Part shown: piece by piece, positions 7,940-16,377 of the stretch | Layout of the letters: every line of letters begins with the position of its first letter | Numbering within the stretch: the first letter of the stretch is position 1 | Source: Chloroflexota bacterium | GTDB taxonomy: Bacteria > Chloroflexota > Anaerolineae > UBA2200 | DNA: 39,052 bases | Assembly: GCA_030607875.1 (NCBI GenBank) | Contig: JAUWJD010000035.1 | Span: 1 to 39,052 of the forward strand | Direction: 5' to 3' | The notes under the pieces: generated by a model | What the model was told of the DNA's origin: nothing | The model's input: only the letters and a program-made list of their open reading frames with translations | Databases searched by the model: none | Program-made: the position numbers and the translations under genes

Positions 7940-10144
7940 ATGGCTGAACTGACAGTATCCATGCCAGCTTACAACACAGAGAGGTTCATCGAAGGTGCGA
8001 TCGAGAGTGTGCTGCGTCAGAAGGGTGTTGATTATGAACTGATCGTCGTTGACGATGGCTCGCAGGACGGTACCGCGGAAGTGGTACAGTCTTTCGACGA
8101 TGCCAGGGTCAGGCTGATAAGAAACGAGAGCAGGATGGGCATAGCGTACTGCCACAATCGGGTCATCGAGCACAGCCGCTCACCTTTCATTGCGCACGTT
8201 GACTCTGATGACATGCTGCTGCCCGGAGCCCTGGCCAAGATGGTCGAGAAGCTCAAGAGTTCTCCCGACATCGGGCAGGCTCATTGCCATTTCTTCGACG
8301 TGGACGAGCAGGGTCGAACGACCAGGGAGGCGTTCCGCAAGCGGAGACGATGGTTCCTCCAGAGCAGGACGCCAGGGATGGACTATCGGAGAGAATTGCT
8401 GGTTTTCGGGTCGGTGATGAACGCTCTGCGAACGTACAGAAGAGAGGTCTTTGAAACTGTCGGCACGTTCAACGAGGCGCTGCGCTGGGGCGAGGACTGG
8501 GAGATGGCCCTCAGAATCCTAAACAAGTACGACATCGGACTGGTGCCAGAGTTTCTCTACGCCCGTCGATTGCATGAGGGTAATACGTGGGAGTCTTTGC
8601 GCTTCAAAGGTCTGAGATCCTGGAGCCAAAGGTTCCTCATTGCTCGACGCCTTCGGAGAAGCCACCAGGTTGGTTTCCTGAGGCAGCAGCAGTACGATCC
8701 CAGGCGACTCCTGCTCCTGGGGTTATGTCATATTCTTCGGCTGCCAGAGATGGCAGCGCTTTTCTCCATTCCCCGCAGAGCTGTGCATTTCGCTGCCCGC
8801 CACCTGTTAGCTCCCGTCCTGGAGCGTGCCTATGACCTGGCAGTGAATCACCTGTCCTGGTGGCCGATAAAAACAATCCGCAGCACCAAAGGCGCGCAGA
8901 AGCGTCGTTTTGCCTACTACCTCTGGCGCTTCCCAACTCTGAGTGAGACCTTCATCCGGCGGGAGATAGCAGCACTCGACAGGTCGGGACTTGATGTGCA
9001 GGTTATCGCAGATGCCCCGGGTGACCTACATCTGCTCGATCAAAAGGCCGAATCTCCCGCCCAACGCACTCACTACCTGCTTCCCGAAGACGAGGGGCTC
9101 TTCCTCAAGTATAGGAGTCGTTTCCGCGCAGCCGATCCACTGTTGTACTTGAGCTCGTTCCTCAACGTGGTTCTGTGCCGATACGGCAGCTACAAGACGC
9201 TGCGAGAGGATTTTCACGTTTTCCGCAAGGCGATCTACCTGGCTGGTGCGTTGGTGGACCAGGGTGCTAACCACGTGCATGCACCCTGGGCGGACAAATG
9301 TGCGTTCATTGCATGGATAGCATCGAGACTCGCGAAAGTACCCTATTCAGTCCAGGCGCGTGCCCATGACCTCTACCGAGCAAAACACCGGTACGCACAT
9401 CGAGAGAAGTTCGGGAATGCCGAGTTCATCGTCACCAACTGTGCATACAACGAATCGCACATCCGCTCGTTCCTGCCTGAACGAGACTGGCACAAGATCC
9501 ACGTCATCTATGAGGGCATCGACCTCGAGGAATTCCTCCCCGTCCAGCAGAAGCTGCACGAATCCGGGCCAGTCAGGATTCTGTCGGTTGCCAGACTGAT
9601 TGAAGAGAAAGGGCTGGTGTACTTGCTACAGGCCTGCAAGATGCTGCGGGATCGCGGCTACGCATTCACGTGCCAAATCCTTGGCGGGCCTGAGCTACCG
9701 CACTTTGCGAACTATTACGTGACGCTGAAGAAACTGCACAGGGCTCTCGGGCTGGACGACTGCGTCTCCTTTCTCGGCGCCCAACCTTTCGAGCGCGTGC
9801 TGGCTGAACTCGGCAGCGCCGACATCTTTGTGCTGCCATGCGTGATGGCCAGCGACGGCAGCAGAGACATCACACCAAACGCGCTGATCGAAGCGATGGC
9901 CATGAAGCTGCCGGTGATCTCGACCAACCTTTCGGGCATTCCTGAGAGCGTGGAGAACGGCGGCAGCGGGATTCTAGTTCCTCCGAAAGACGAACAGGCC
10001 CTGGCAGACGCACTCATGCAACTCATTGAGGACGAGGATTTGCGCAGAGAACTGGGCGAAAGGGCCAGAAAACGAGTGCAGGAGAGGTTCGACATCAAGA
10101 AGAACATCGCACGCTACGTTGCCCTGTTCCAGGGAGCAGGATGA
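7940..10144 (+). CDS. bifunctional GT2-GT4 fusion glycosyltransferase
   Basis: The protein has 734 aa from ATG 7940, with GAGGTG 5 nt upstream; a GTG at 7931 is in frame. Residues 1 to about 240 form a GT2 domain: LTVSMPAYNTERFIEGAIES, VVDDGSQDGT, and the DxD site HVDSDDMLLPGAL. A helical linker follows. From about residue 320 a complete GT4 enzyme begins (FAYYLWRFPTLSETFIRREI, typical of colanic acid WcaL-like transferases), with YEGIDLEEF, SVARLIEEKGL and LIEAMAMKLPVIST. The join lies inside one uninterrupted frame, so a single protein probably adds two consecutive sugars. A sequencing-induced fusion seems unlikely because the linker stays coherent. Confidence 0.85.
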   Translation: MAELTVSMPAYNTERFIEGAIESVLRQKGVDYELIVVDDGSQDGTAEVVQSFDDARVRLIRNESRMGIAYCHNRVIEHSRSPFIAHVDSDDMLLPGALAKMVEKLKSSPDIGQAHCHFFDVDEQGRTTREAFRKRRRWFLQSRTPGMDYRRELLVFGSVMNALRTYRREVFETVGTFNEALRWGEDWEMALRILNKYDIGLVPEFLYARRLHEGNTWESLRFKGLRSWSQRFLIARRLRRSHQVGFLRQQQYDPRRLLLLGLCHILRLPEMAALFSIPRRAVHFAARHLLAPVLERAYDLAVNHLSWWPIKTIRSTKGAQKRRFAYYLWRFPTLSETFIRREIAALDRSGLDVQVIADAPGDLHLLDQKAESPAQRTHYLLPEDEGLFLKYRSRFRAADPLLYLSSFLNVVLCRYGSYKTLREDFHVFRKAIYLAGALVDQGANHVHAPWADKCAFIAWIASRLAKVPYSVQARAHDLYRAKHRYAHREKFGNAEFIVTNCAYNESHIRSFLPERDWHKIHVIYEGIDLEEFLPVQQKLHESGPVRILSVARLIEEKGLVYLLQACKMLRDRGYAFTCQILGGPELPHFANYYVTLKKLHRALGLDDCVSFLGAQPFERVLAELGSADIFVLPCVMASDGSRDITPNALIEAMAMKLPVISTNLSGIPESVENGGSGILVPPKDEQALADALMQLIEDEDLRRELGERARKRVQERFDIKKNIARYVALFQGAG

Positions 10145-10172
10145 TGCCCTATCCTGAGGATGGGCTGCGGTG

Positions 10173-11333
10173 ATGCCCAGCGGAGAACAGCCGGGGACAT
10201 CGGGCGGTGGCCAGGTCGCCTTCATTGTTTGCCGCAGGCTTGGCATCGGCGGCGCGGAACGAAAGATCGCGGACATCTGTCGCTACATGTCTGAGAACAG
10301 CGAGTTCTCGGACTTGGCTGTGTACGTGGTGCTCGACGAGGGACGACCTGCTGACCCTGGCGAAAGCGTGCTGTTCGACATCGTGGACGGCTCGCCAGCA
10401 ACCATATTGTGCAAGCCGCAGCAGAAGCTGGGAAGCTTTGGGTTGCCACTTCTGCTGCACTTGCTGTGGAGAGTATGGACACTTCGCCCGGCAGTCATAG
10501 TGGCCTTTCTGCGCGGTCCGGCGATCATTTCTGTCATGGTCAGGTACCTGCTGTGGTGGCGAGACATCCAGGTCGTCATCAGCAACGACACCATTGCTTC
10601 TCGCTCCCTGGCGCACCAGGTGAGCGGTCCTTTTGCCAGATGGGTCATTGGCAGTCTGGTGCGCATCTGCTATCCAAAGGCTGCCGTTGTGATAGCCCCC
10701 AGCGAGACCGCAAGGCATGATTTGATCGACTGCTTCTCTGTGCCCGAAACCAGGATCCTGGTCAATAGGAACTGGGTCCGGCCATCGCGGACGCCAGGGA
10801 ATACACGGGCGCTCTTTGATCTCCTGTACGTGGGGCGGGTTGACCGGGTGAAGAACTTGACCTTTCTGGTGCAGATTCTCGCAAAAGTGCGCCAGGTTCT
10901 GCCAGCCGTACGCGCCTGCATTGTCGGTAGTGGAGACCACATGGAAGACGTATCGCGGCTGGCCGAGGAACTCGGCCTCGGTTCAGCAGTCGCCTTGCCT
11001 GGCTTTCAGAGAGATGTCCACAGGTACCTCGCAGCTTCGAAGCTGTTCTGCCTCACCTCTCAATACGAAGGCCTACCCATTGCCGCGCTCGAAGCTATGG
11101 CACACAGTCTGCCGGTCATCACCACAGCATACCGCGGGGCGGAAGAGCTGGTGCGAGACGGTGAAACTGGCCACATCTGTGCCAGCAGGCAAGACTATGT
11201 TGCCTCTGTCGTGCAGCTTCTCACCAGCGAAGAACAGCGGCTGGAGATGGGGAAGCGTGCGCGCGAATACGTGCGCGCACACCATGGAGACGACAATCTG
11301 AGGGAGTTCGTGAGGCTCTGTTTCGATGGATGA
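10173..11333 (+). CDS. GT4 family glycosyltransferase
   Basis: The protein is about 386 aa; GTG 10170 or ATG 10173 could be the start, with GAGGA at about 10157. The N-terminus VAFIVCRRLGIGGAERKIAD is the classic GT4 glycine-rich acceptor loop (GGAE). The C-terminal domain has LLYVGRVDRVKNL, then GFQRDVHRYLAASKLF and EGLPIAALEAMAHSLPVI, the donor-binding motif with its glutamate. It is a cytoplasmic enzyme expected to act on undecaprenyl-linked intermediates. It lies 28 nt after the fusion gene. Donor sugar unknown. Confidence 0.85.
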   Translation: MPSGEQPGTSGGGQVAFIVCRRLGIGGAERKIADICRYMSENSEFSDLAVYVVLDEGRPADPGESVLFDIVDGSPATILCKPQQKLGSFGLPLLLHLLWRVWTLRPAVIVAFLRGPAIISVMVRYLLWWRDIQVVISNDTIASRSLAHQVSGPFARWVIGSLVRICYPKAAVVIAPSETARHDLIDCFSVPETRILVNRNWVRPSRTPGNTRALFDLLYVGRVDRVKNLTFLVQILAKVRQVLPAVRACIVGSGDHMEDVSRLAEELGLGSAVALPGFQRDVHRYLAASKLFCLTSQYEGLPIAALEAMAHSLPVITTAYRGAEELVRDGETGHICASRQDYVASVVQLLTSEEQRLEMGKRAREYVRAHHGDDNLREFVRLCFDG

Positions 11334-11432
11334 CCTTCGTGCACATTGCCAGACATCTCCGGCGGTGAAAGGGATGGCGATGCCAAACCTCGCCAGGTGG
11401 TGTGACCCAGCGTCCGCCGGTTGGATGGTAGG

Positions 11433-12680
11433 ATGATGGATCGGCCACTGCGCTTCTGCATGATCACCACCTTCTACCCGCCCTACAACTTTGGCGGGGA
11501 TGGCATCTTTGTGCAGCGTCTGTCCCATGAGCTGGCGCAGCACGGCCACCACGTGGAGGTCATCCATTGTCTCGATTCCTACCTGCTGCTGGCGGGCCGT
11601 GAGCCGCAAGGGACCTACCAGCACCATCCCAACGTGACGGTGCACGGGCTGCGCAGTCCGTTCGGCTTCCTCTCCCCGCTGGCCACGCAGCAGACCGGCT
11701 ATCCTTTCTTCAAGGCGGCGCGCATCCGCCACATCCTGGCCCAGGGTTTTGACGTCATCCACTATCACAACATCTCCCTGGTCGGCGGGCCAAAGGTATT
11801 GGAGCCCGGTCGAGGCATCAAGCTCTACACCACGCACGAGTACTGGCTGCTCTGCCCCACTCACGTGCTGTTCCGCTTCAATCGTGCGCCTTGCACACAG
11901 AGGTACTGCCTTCTCTGTGGACTGTTCTACAAACGCCCGCCACAATGGTGGCGGTATTCGCGCATGTTGAGGTCTGCGCTCAAGCATGTAGACGCCTTCC
12001 TCGCTCCCAGCCGTTTCTGCATGGACAAGCACCGCGAGCTGGGGCTCGACCTCCCGTTCGCGCACATGCCGTCTTTCGTCCCTGCCCCACAGACGGCGCC
12101 CCCAACACCCACTGCAGCCCTGGACGGGCAAGTGCAGAAGCCATATTTCCTCTTCGTCGGGCGACTGGAGAAGCTCAAAGGCCTGCACACGCTTTTCCCC
12201 GTCTTCCGGCGCTATCCCAAAGCGCAGCTGTGGATTGCCGGCACCGGCAACGACGAGCCCCGCTTGCGCCAACTGGCCCAGGGTATGGCCAACGTCCGCT
12301 TCTTGGGCTACCACAGCGGAGAGCGACTTCAGGCCCTGTTCCGGAGTGCCGCTGCCGTGATCGTCCCTTCGATCTGCTTCGACGTCTCTCCCCAGGTGGT
12401 TATGGAAGCCTTCCGGCAGTGCACACCGGTCATTGTCCGCAACCTGGGCGGATTGCCAGAGATGGTCGAAGAGAGCGGCGGCGGGTTCGTCTATGGCACG
12501 GAGGAAGAGCTGATCGCAGCCATGGACCCACTTCTGGCACACCCGTCACGGCGTGACGAGCTAGGTTCGCGGGGCTATCAGGCCTTTCTGCGATACTGGA
12601 CGCCAGAAGCGCATCTGGGGCGCTACCTGGCGCTGATCGGTACAATTGCACGGCGAAAAGAGACTGAACTCCGCAGATAG
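11433..12680 (+). CDS. GT4 family glycosyltransferase
   Basis: The protein is about 415 aa from ATG 11433 or 11436; an in-frame TTG at 11421 is less likely. The N-terminus MITTFYPPYNFGGDGIFVQR is a textbook GT4 opening. Later come YFLFVGRLEKLKGLHTLFPV, GTGNDEPRLRQLA and PSICFDVSPQVVMEAFRQCT, the donor site. A cysteine-rich stretch near residues 155-180 (LLCPTHVLF...CTQRYCLLCG) is seen in a subset of these enzymes. This is the last glycosyltransferase of the operon; a 15-bp hairpin lies 230 nt downstream. Confidence 0.85.
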   Translation: MMDRPLRFCMITTFYPPYNFGGDGIFVQRLSHELAQHGHHVEVIHCLDSYLLLAGREPQGTYQHHPNVTVHGLRSPFGFLSPLATQQTGYPFFKAARIRHILAQGFDVIHYHNISLVGGPKVLEPGRGIKLYTTHEYWLLCPTHVLFRFNRAPCTQRYCLLCGLFYKRPPQWWRYSRMLRSALKHVDAFLAPSRFCMDKHRELGLDLPFAHMPSFVPAPQTAPPTPTAALDGQVQKPYFLFVGRLEKLKGLHTLFPVFRRYPKAQLWIAGTGNDEPRLRQLAQGMANVRFLGYHSGERLQALFRSAAAVIVPSICFDVSPQVVMEAFRQCTPVIVRNLGGLPEMVEESGGGFVYGTEEELIAAMDPLLAHPSRRDELGSRGYQAFLRYWTPEAHLGRYLALIGTIARRKETELRR

Positions 12681-12685
12681 GAGAC

Positions 12686-12886
12686 GTGGAAACCGGAATG
12701 CCGAATGCGGTCGAATCAGGCCACGGCCGGGCCCGAGAGCTGGGCAAGAGCCGAAACACGGTTCGCAAGACGTTACTACGCCTGCGGGCCAAAGGGCAGG
12801 TCGCGACAAAGGAGATACGGGCCACCCAAGAAGGGGGCAAGAAGGTCCTATTCCATAGCCCGGGAGAAGATGCCGCAGAACCCTGA
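12686..12886 (+). CDS. small winged-helix-like protein or remnant
   Basis: This 66-aa frame starts at GTG 12686, 6 nt after the GT4 stop, with GGAG just upstream. The middle, ELGKSRNTVRKTLLRLRAKG, reads as a helix-turn-helix with recognition helix. QVATKEI...GGKKVLFH follows like the wing of a winged-helix domain. The N-terminal part of such a domain is short or missing, so it may be a decayed regulator. A similar but diverged segment (EVATHN.GGRKILFR) occurs downstream at 13203-13352, which suggests two decayed copies of one gene. Codon pattern supports coding only weakly. Confidence 0.4.
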   Translation: METGMPNAVESGHGRARELGKSRNTVRKTLLRLRAKGQVATKEIRATQEGGKKVLFHSPGEDAAEP

Positions 12887-12911
12887 GACTCCTAGCAGTA
12901 CACAGGGAGTG

Positions 12912-12949
12912 CAGAGGGAGCAGAGCCAAAGTCCGCTCTGCTCCCTCTG
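12912..12949 (+). terminator. 15-bp perfect hairpin after the polysaccharide operon
   Basis: CAGAGGGAGCAGAGC at 12912-12926 is the exact reverse complement of 12935-12949, with an 8-nt loop. On the + strand it is followed only by TTCCC, so it is a weak intrinsic terminator by the U-tract rule. It could also protect the mRNA 3' end or be a palindromic repeat. Its place just after the last + strand gene supports a 3'-end role. Confidence 0.5.
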
Positions 12950-13137
12950 TTCCCGGAGTTGCCGCTGTTCCGTGTGTAGCCTCTGGGGGGCGCGCGGGCG
13001 GTGGTATGGGACGTGGGCCAAGCCGTGACTATACGGCGCCAGCTCGCTGGAGGATGCGCGCGGAGTGGGCGGGCGGTGGTGGGAATGCCTGTTGTCGGGC
13101 TGTGGCGTGTGCATCTCCGAATCGCCGGCCCGCCCCA

Positions 13138-13228
13138 CTAGAGGCGGGACCTTTGGCAGCCTTTCGCTCTGCTCAAGACGCTTCGCGGCCTCGCCTCACT
13201 GATGGCGAGACGCTGCGGAGCAGGAAGT
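13138..13228. repeat. tandem stem-loop units of the GACGCTTCGC family (intergenic copy)
   Basis: Two adjacent units are visible, each a stem-loop followed by a GACGCTtCGcgG-like tail. The clearer one has CCTCGCC (about 13191) pairing with GGCGAG (about 13204) and the tail ACGCTGCGG. The same stem-loop plus tail design recurs in repeats at 16.0, 20.9 and 25.0 kb and in a capsid-region gene at 27.7 kb. Part of the stem-loop would translate as RLTDGETL, the peptide also encoded inside the capsid protein linker at 31.46 kb. The copy lies just upstream of a winged-helix remnant. Confidence 0.55.
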
Positions 13229-13352
13229 CTGCGAACTGCTGGAGGAGATGGGCGAGGCGAGGGAGGTAGCGACCCACAACCGCGGCGGGCGGAAGATCCT
13301 GTTTCGGATCGCGGAGGAGATGGCGGCAAAGCCCTCGCTGCCGGCAGCCTGA
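13203..13352 (+). pseudogene. remnant of a winged-helix-like gene
   Basis: An open stretch from 13203 to TGA 13350-13352 reads EVCELLEEMGEAREVATHNR followed by GGRKILFRIAEEMAAKP. It has no good start codon. It resembles the C-terminal half of the small ORF at 12686-12886 (QVATKEI...GGKKVLFHSPGED). The 5' side is replaced by the stem-loop repeat at 13138-13228. I read it as the surviving 3' end of a related gene interrupted by repeat insertion. The surrounding region 12950-13620 otherwise contains no convincing gene. Confidence 0.35.
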
Positions 13353-13621
13353 CGCAGCGCGCACACGGCGCACTCGATTGTGCGGGAGCGCTACCCAGAC
13401 TGTGCACACTGAGCGCACTGAGCACAGTATGCGGTATTGTGTAGGTGAAAAGCGGTGGCCGGCAAGTGGTATGGAGAGGACGGTGAGTTGCAGTGTGCGG
13501 CCAACGGATGGCGCGGCGGCGCGAAAGCTAGCGCTTACGAAGCGCCTTCCGCGCCAGCAGCTGGAAAGACTGCAGCTTGCTCTGCCGGTTGAGCTAGGGA
13601 CTCGCGGTACTGCCGGTTGCT

Positions 13622-13673
13622 GTGCTTTTGCTGTTTATTGACCAAGCGTTTGCGCCGAAGGTGTTGCTCTATT
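13622..13673 (-). repeat. conserved 3'-end element, copy 3
   Basis: The + strand shows TTATTGACCAAGCGTTTGCG and then a CTCTATTC that overlaps the stop codon of the - strand gene ending at 13669. The same arrangement (TTGACCxxxCGTTT ... CCCTTGGYCTATT) occurs at 20052-20100 over another stop codon and at 21291-21343. It reads as a short element attached to gene 3' ends. Confidence 0.4.
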
Positions 13674-14463
13674 CGGCAGCATCACCAACAGGTGGGTCCT
13701 TGTGCTGCTCTTGCCTGAGGCACTCTCGCGCTGCTTGAGCAAGGGTGTCGTGCTGTATACTCCCCACCGCTTGGGCCAGGACGACCAAAGTCATGAATAG
13801 GCCGATTGCCAGCTGACTGAGAAGCAGACTGTGGCCAAATGACCCCCTGGGTTGCAGTGTGTCGGCACCCAGAAGCGACATCGTTGCGAGACTTGCGTGA
13901 AGTGAACCAACGAAACTGTTGAGCTGACCGGAAGGGCGGAAGAGGAAATGAGTATTGCGATAGGCGAAGGCAAACCAGAATACAATCGTAACGTAGTTCA
14001 GGAGCGCGAGAAGGAGGCTGCGCTCATGGCTCTCAACGCCGTACTTTCGACCTTTTGCCCCCCGCCGATATGGATCCACCACGAGCACGTTGAACTGATG
14101 CACAACAATACCGAAGATGCGCCACAGTGCGTAGAGCCAAACCGGGGCTGCAAGAGCCAGCACGGTGGTGGAGGCCACAACGCCTCGGGCCTGCGTCATC
14201 CCAGACAGCGCGTAGAGCTTGTTGAAGTAGGCAAAGCAGGCAATAGACAAGGCTGTGTTGCCAAGAACCCACTTGTCCGTGAGTTCATTGATTCGGCGAA
14301 CCTGTTGCCTGTATTCCTCCGTGCACTCGGTCAGGTCCCTAAGTTTGGCGTACTCGCACCGCAGCAGCAATGTGCCAGGCGCCAAATCCCGAAGTGTCCC
14401 AAATAGCCCTTCCGCAAGATCGAGTATGAAGTACGATTCCGGCGCACGTTGCTCAGGTGGCAT
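13669..14463 (-). CDS. membrane protein with K+-channel-like pore region
   Basis: The protein has 264 aa from ATG 14463, preceded by AAGGGG at a good distance; a longer in-frame GTG start at 14511 would run into the adjacent repeat. A cytoplasmic N-terminal ~80 aa is followed by several hydrophobic helices. Near the C-terminus, SLHASLATMSLLGADTLQP sits before a final helix (LLLSQLAIGLFMTLVVLAQA). This has the position and spacing of the pore helix, filter and inner helix of Ion_trans_2 channels ('SLVTMTTLGYGD..P'), but the filter itself is degenerate (LLGADT). An ion-conducting effector is possible. Function is inferred from layout only. Confidence 0.5.
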   Translation of the reverse strand: MPPEQRAPESYFILDLAEGLFGTLRDLAPGTLLLRCEYAKLRDLTECTEEYRQQVRRINELTDKWVLGNTALSIACFAYFNKLYALSGMTQARGVVASTTVLALAAPVWLYALWRIFGIVVHQFNVLVVDPYRRGAKGRKYGVESHERSLLLALLNYVTIVFWFAFAYRNTHFLFRPSGQLNSFVGSLHASLATMSLLGADTLQPRGSFGHSLLLSQLAIGLFMTLVVLAQAVGSIQHDTLAQAARECLRQEQHKDPPVGDAAE

Positions 14464-14499
14464 ATATCCCCTTCGCACCTCACTGTGCAAACCGCAAGA

Positions 14500-14607
14500 C
14501 CCATCCACCAACTTCGCAGCGGACGGGCTGCGATGCTAGAATGTGACTGCTACGGTGGCCGCTGCACCGTGGCCGTGCCCTGGCGGCTGCAACAGCGTAG
14601 GGTTTTC
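14500..14607 (+). ncRNA. small-RNA-like element A (promoter, hairpin, terminator)
   Basis: TCGCAG at 14514-14519, a 17-nt spacer, then TAGAAT at 14537-14542 preceded by TGC (extended -10). Seven nt later, GCTACGGTG (14549-14557) pairs over 9 bp with CACCGTGGC (14565-14573). Four nt later a second hairpin (CCCT..GCTG/CAGC..AGGG, 14578-14602) is followed by TTTT. The predicted transcript is about 60 nt. Spacing is identical in elements C (18.7 kb) and F (22.6 kb), while the hairpin stems differ by compensatory changes. It lies in the 350-nt gap between two - strand genes and is transcribed against them. Confidence 0.55.
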
Positions 14608-14817
14608 TGCTGGACACATGTGTTCTATGTCCTGCTACTCCCGAAGTTGCGCAGGACCCAAGCGCAGCAGGTCGGCCCCTGGCAATCGGTAGAGGTTGTC
14701 AAGCTTGGACGCAAGCAAGGGCCTTTCACGAAGCCAGCACACCTGACGCGAGTGGCCAAACCAGCACCAAGCAGCGGCACAGAAATGAAGATTCACACTA
14801 GTCGCTTGTCGCTCGGC

Positions 14818-15837
14818 TCACTGTCGTGCCTTCCGTCGAGAATCACCCCTCACTGAGTCTTCCAAGGGCGACGAGAATTCAATATTGTACATTCTCCGCA
14901 AAGTCGCGCTCTCCGAGTAGAACTCTGATTCGAGCCCTGCTATTACAGGTCCCCATAGTTGGTTCAAGACTGTCTCAAGCTTTTCCAAGCCGCCCTGGAG
15001 TAGCGTGGCCGGTTCGTCGAAGTCCTCCTCGATTCTTTGCGCATCACCGGCAACGTCGTGCACCCTGTGCCATGCTCGCCTATAGTGTGTTACCTTCGAT
15101 GGTTTGGGCACATGTGGGAGTCGGCCTGGCTCTACGATGATTCCGCCAAGTACCACGTGGTGAACGAAGGTGTTCCCGAAGTGCTTAACGTCGTGTGAGC
15201 ATTCACGATACACATTCCACAGTTCAGGCTTCTTAAGGTAGTCCTCGAAGAATTCCCTGAGAACGAGCTTCCTCGAAGGAATGTATAGCGTTGCAGCACG
15301 GCCCTTCCAGAGGTACTCTTCATACCACGTGTCGTGCTCTTGATCATACATTGTCTCTGCCCAGGCGAGAAACTCGTGTTTGTCCAGCTTCTTGGCAACT
15401 GAGTGTCTCTCTCCTCGACACGTTGTCAAAAGGAAATAGAGTCTGTCCAGGAACTCTTCAGCCAAGTCGCACGCGGAGCGAAGGTGGATGTATGCGTCCT
15501 CAAGCCAGGACAGTGACTGTGCACGCTTCTCAAAGTGCAAATGAGCAGTTAGTAGATGGCGGAACACTGAGTAATGCAGGGCTGCGATTTGCTGCAATTC
15601 TCTGTGGGTGGAGTCGCGGAAGCACTGGTATCCATTCTCCTGAGAGATGCTGGTCGGATACCCCTTCATTCTCTCAGTCAGCGGGACTATGAACAGCCGC
15701 CAGAACTCCTCGCAGTTCGGAAAACGCTCAGACACGAAATGCCCGAAGCCCTTCTCATAAGGGAAATCACCGTGTTGGATAAACGATGCATGCCCTAGGA
15801 AAGCTCGAAGTGTCTCTGGGTCAACTATCTTAGGCAA
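14818..15837 (-). CDS. uncharacterised helical protein
   Basis: The frame is open to GTG 15909, but AAGGAGGT lies 4 nt before a TTG at 15837, giving 339 aa beginning MPKIVDPETLRAFLGHASFI. I prefer the TTG start. The protein is soluble and mostly helical, with a central SWLEDAYIHLRSACDLAEEF segment and many charged residues. No family is recognised, and no catalytic motif is evident. It stands as a single-gene unit between repeat B (upstream) and repeat A (downstream). A perfect inverted repeat at 15916-15931 lies upstream of the longer start and could be an operator. Confidence 0.6.
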   Translation of the reverse strand: MPKIVDPETLRAFLGHASFIQHGDFPYEKGFGHFVSERFPNCEEFWRLFIVPLTERMKGYPTSISQENGYQCFRDSTHRELQQIAALHYSVFRHLLTAHLHFEKRAQSLSWLEDAYIHLRSACDLAEEFLDRLYFLLTTCRGERHSVAKKLDKHEFLAWAETMYDQEHDTWYEEYLWKGRAATLYIPSRKLVLREFFEDYLKKPELWNVYRECSHDVKHFGNTFVHHVVLGGIIVEPGRLPHVPKPSKVTHYRRAWHRVHDVAGDAQRIEEDFDEPATLLQGGLEKLETVLNQLWGPVIAGLESEFYSESATLRRMYNIEFSSPLEDSVRGDSRRKARQ

Positions 15838-15915
15838 GAGACCTCCTTGACAACTGTTTGAGTCCTCAACGCAGCTCACGAATCTGGCTAGGCGCAGATG
15901 GATGGGCACCCTGAC

Positions 15916-15931
15916 TTGACATAGTTGTCAA
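15916..15931. promoter_or_regulatory. perfect inverted repeat TTGACA-TAGT-TGTCAA (candidate operator)
   Basis: TTGACA (15916-15921) and TGTCAA (15926-15931) form a perfect 6-bp inverted repeat with a 4-nt centre. On the - strand a TGCTATCAT extended -10-like sequence lies immediately upstream, so the repeat would overlap the start of the transcript for the gene at 14818-15837. No convincing -35 was found. A repressor site is the simplest reading. Confidence 0.4.
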
Positions 15932-15956
15932 TATGATAGCAAAGGCCCGTCGACCG

Positions 15957-16145
15957 AGGTTGCAGCCCCGCCGAACCCCGCCGTACAGAGGGCGGGACTT
16001 TGCAGATAGCGGGCCGCTTCGCAGCCTTGCCGATAGGCAAGACGCTTCGCAGCGAACGGGCTGAGATGTGTGCGGTGTTGGCCGCTGCACCGTGGCCATG
16101 CCCTGGACTTTGCGAGAAGTCGCAGGGTTTTCTCTTGTCTATGGC
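15957..16145. repeat. long intergenic repeat, copy B (promoter-less variant)
   Basis: This copy is nearly identical to copies D (20.83-21.03 kb) and G (24.90-25.09 kb) over about 130 bp. It shares with elements A, C and F the 3' portion: the CCGCTGCACCGTGGCC hairpin arm and the CCCTGGACTT...AAGTCGCAGGG hairpin followed by TTTTC. It lacks the -10 hexamer. It carries an inserted 28-bp stem-loop unit (CCTTGCC GATA GGCAAG plus tail) flanked by a duplicated CTTCGCAG. It separates the Excalibur gene from the next - strand gene. Confidence 0.7.
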
Positions 16146-16236
16146 TATTCTACTACAGGACCCTCGCCCTCGTCAAGTCTCTCGGGGAGCAAGTGCCGGC
16201 CATTGCGGAGGTACTGGACGCGCCGGGGTAGGGAAC

Positions 16237-16270
16237 AGAGGGAGAGGGGACGGAGCCGTTCCGGCCCCTC
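16237..16270. terminator. hairpin GAGGGG...CCCCTC between genes
   Basis: GAGGGGACGGA pairs with TTCCGGCCCCTC around a GCCG loop with one bulged base. On the + strand it is followed by TTTG. It lies about 110 nt beyond the stop of the - strand Excalibur gene. It may end transcripts arriving from either side; the short T tract makes this uncertain. Confidence 0.35.
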
Positions 16271-16377
16271 TTTGTCGTGGTGGCCGCTGTCAACTCGTAG
16301 GGAGGTCCTGACTCGATCCACGGGTAACGGCCACCGGCACCTTCTCAGGTGCCGAGGCTACAACGTCAGCCCCGCAC

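Noticed and set aside
11073-12542. A 489-residue - strand frame over the last glycosyltransferase genes.
   Set aside because: The + strand carries two GT4 enzymes with full motifs; the reverse frame spans both and their gap and has no recognisable domain.
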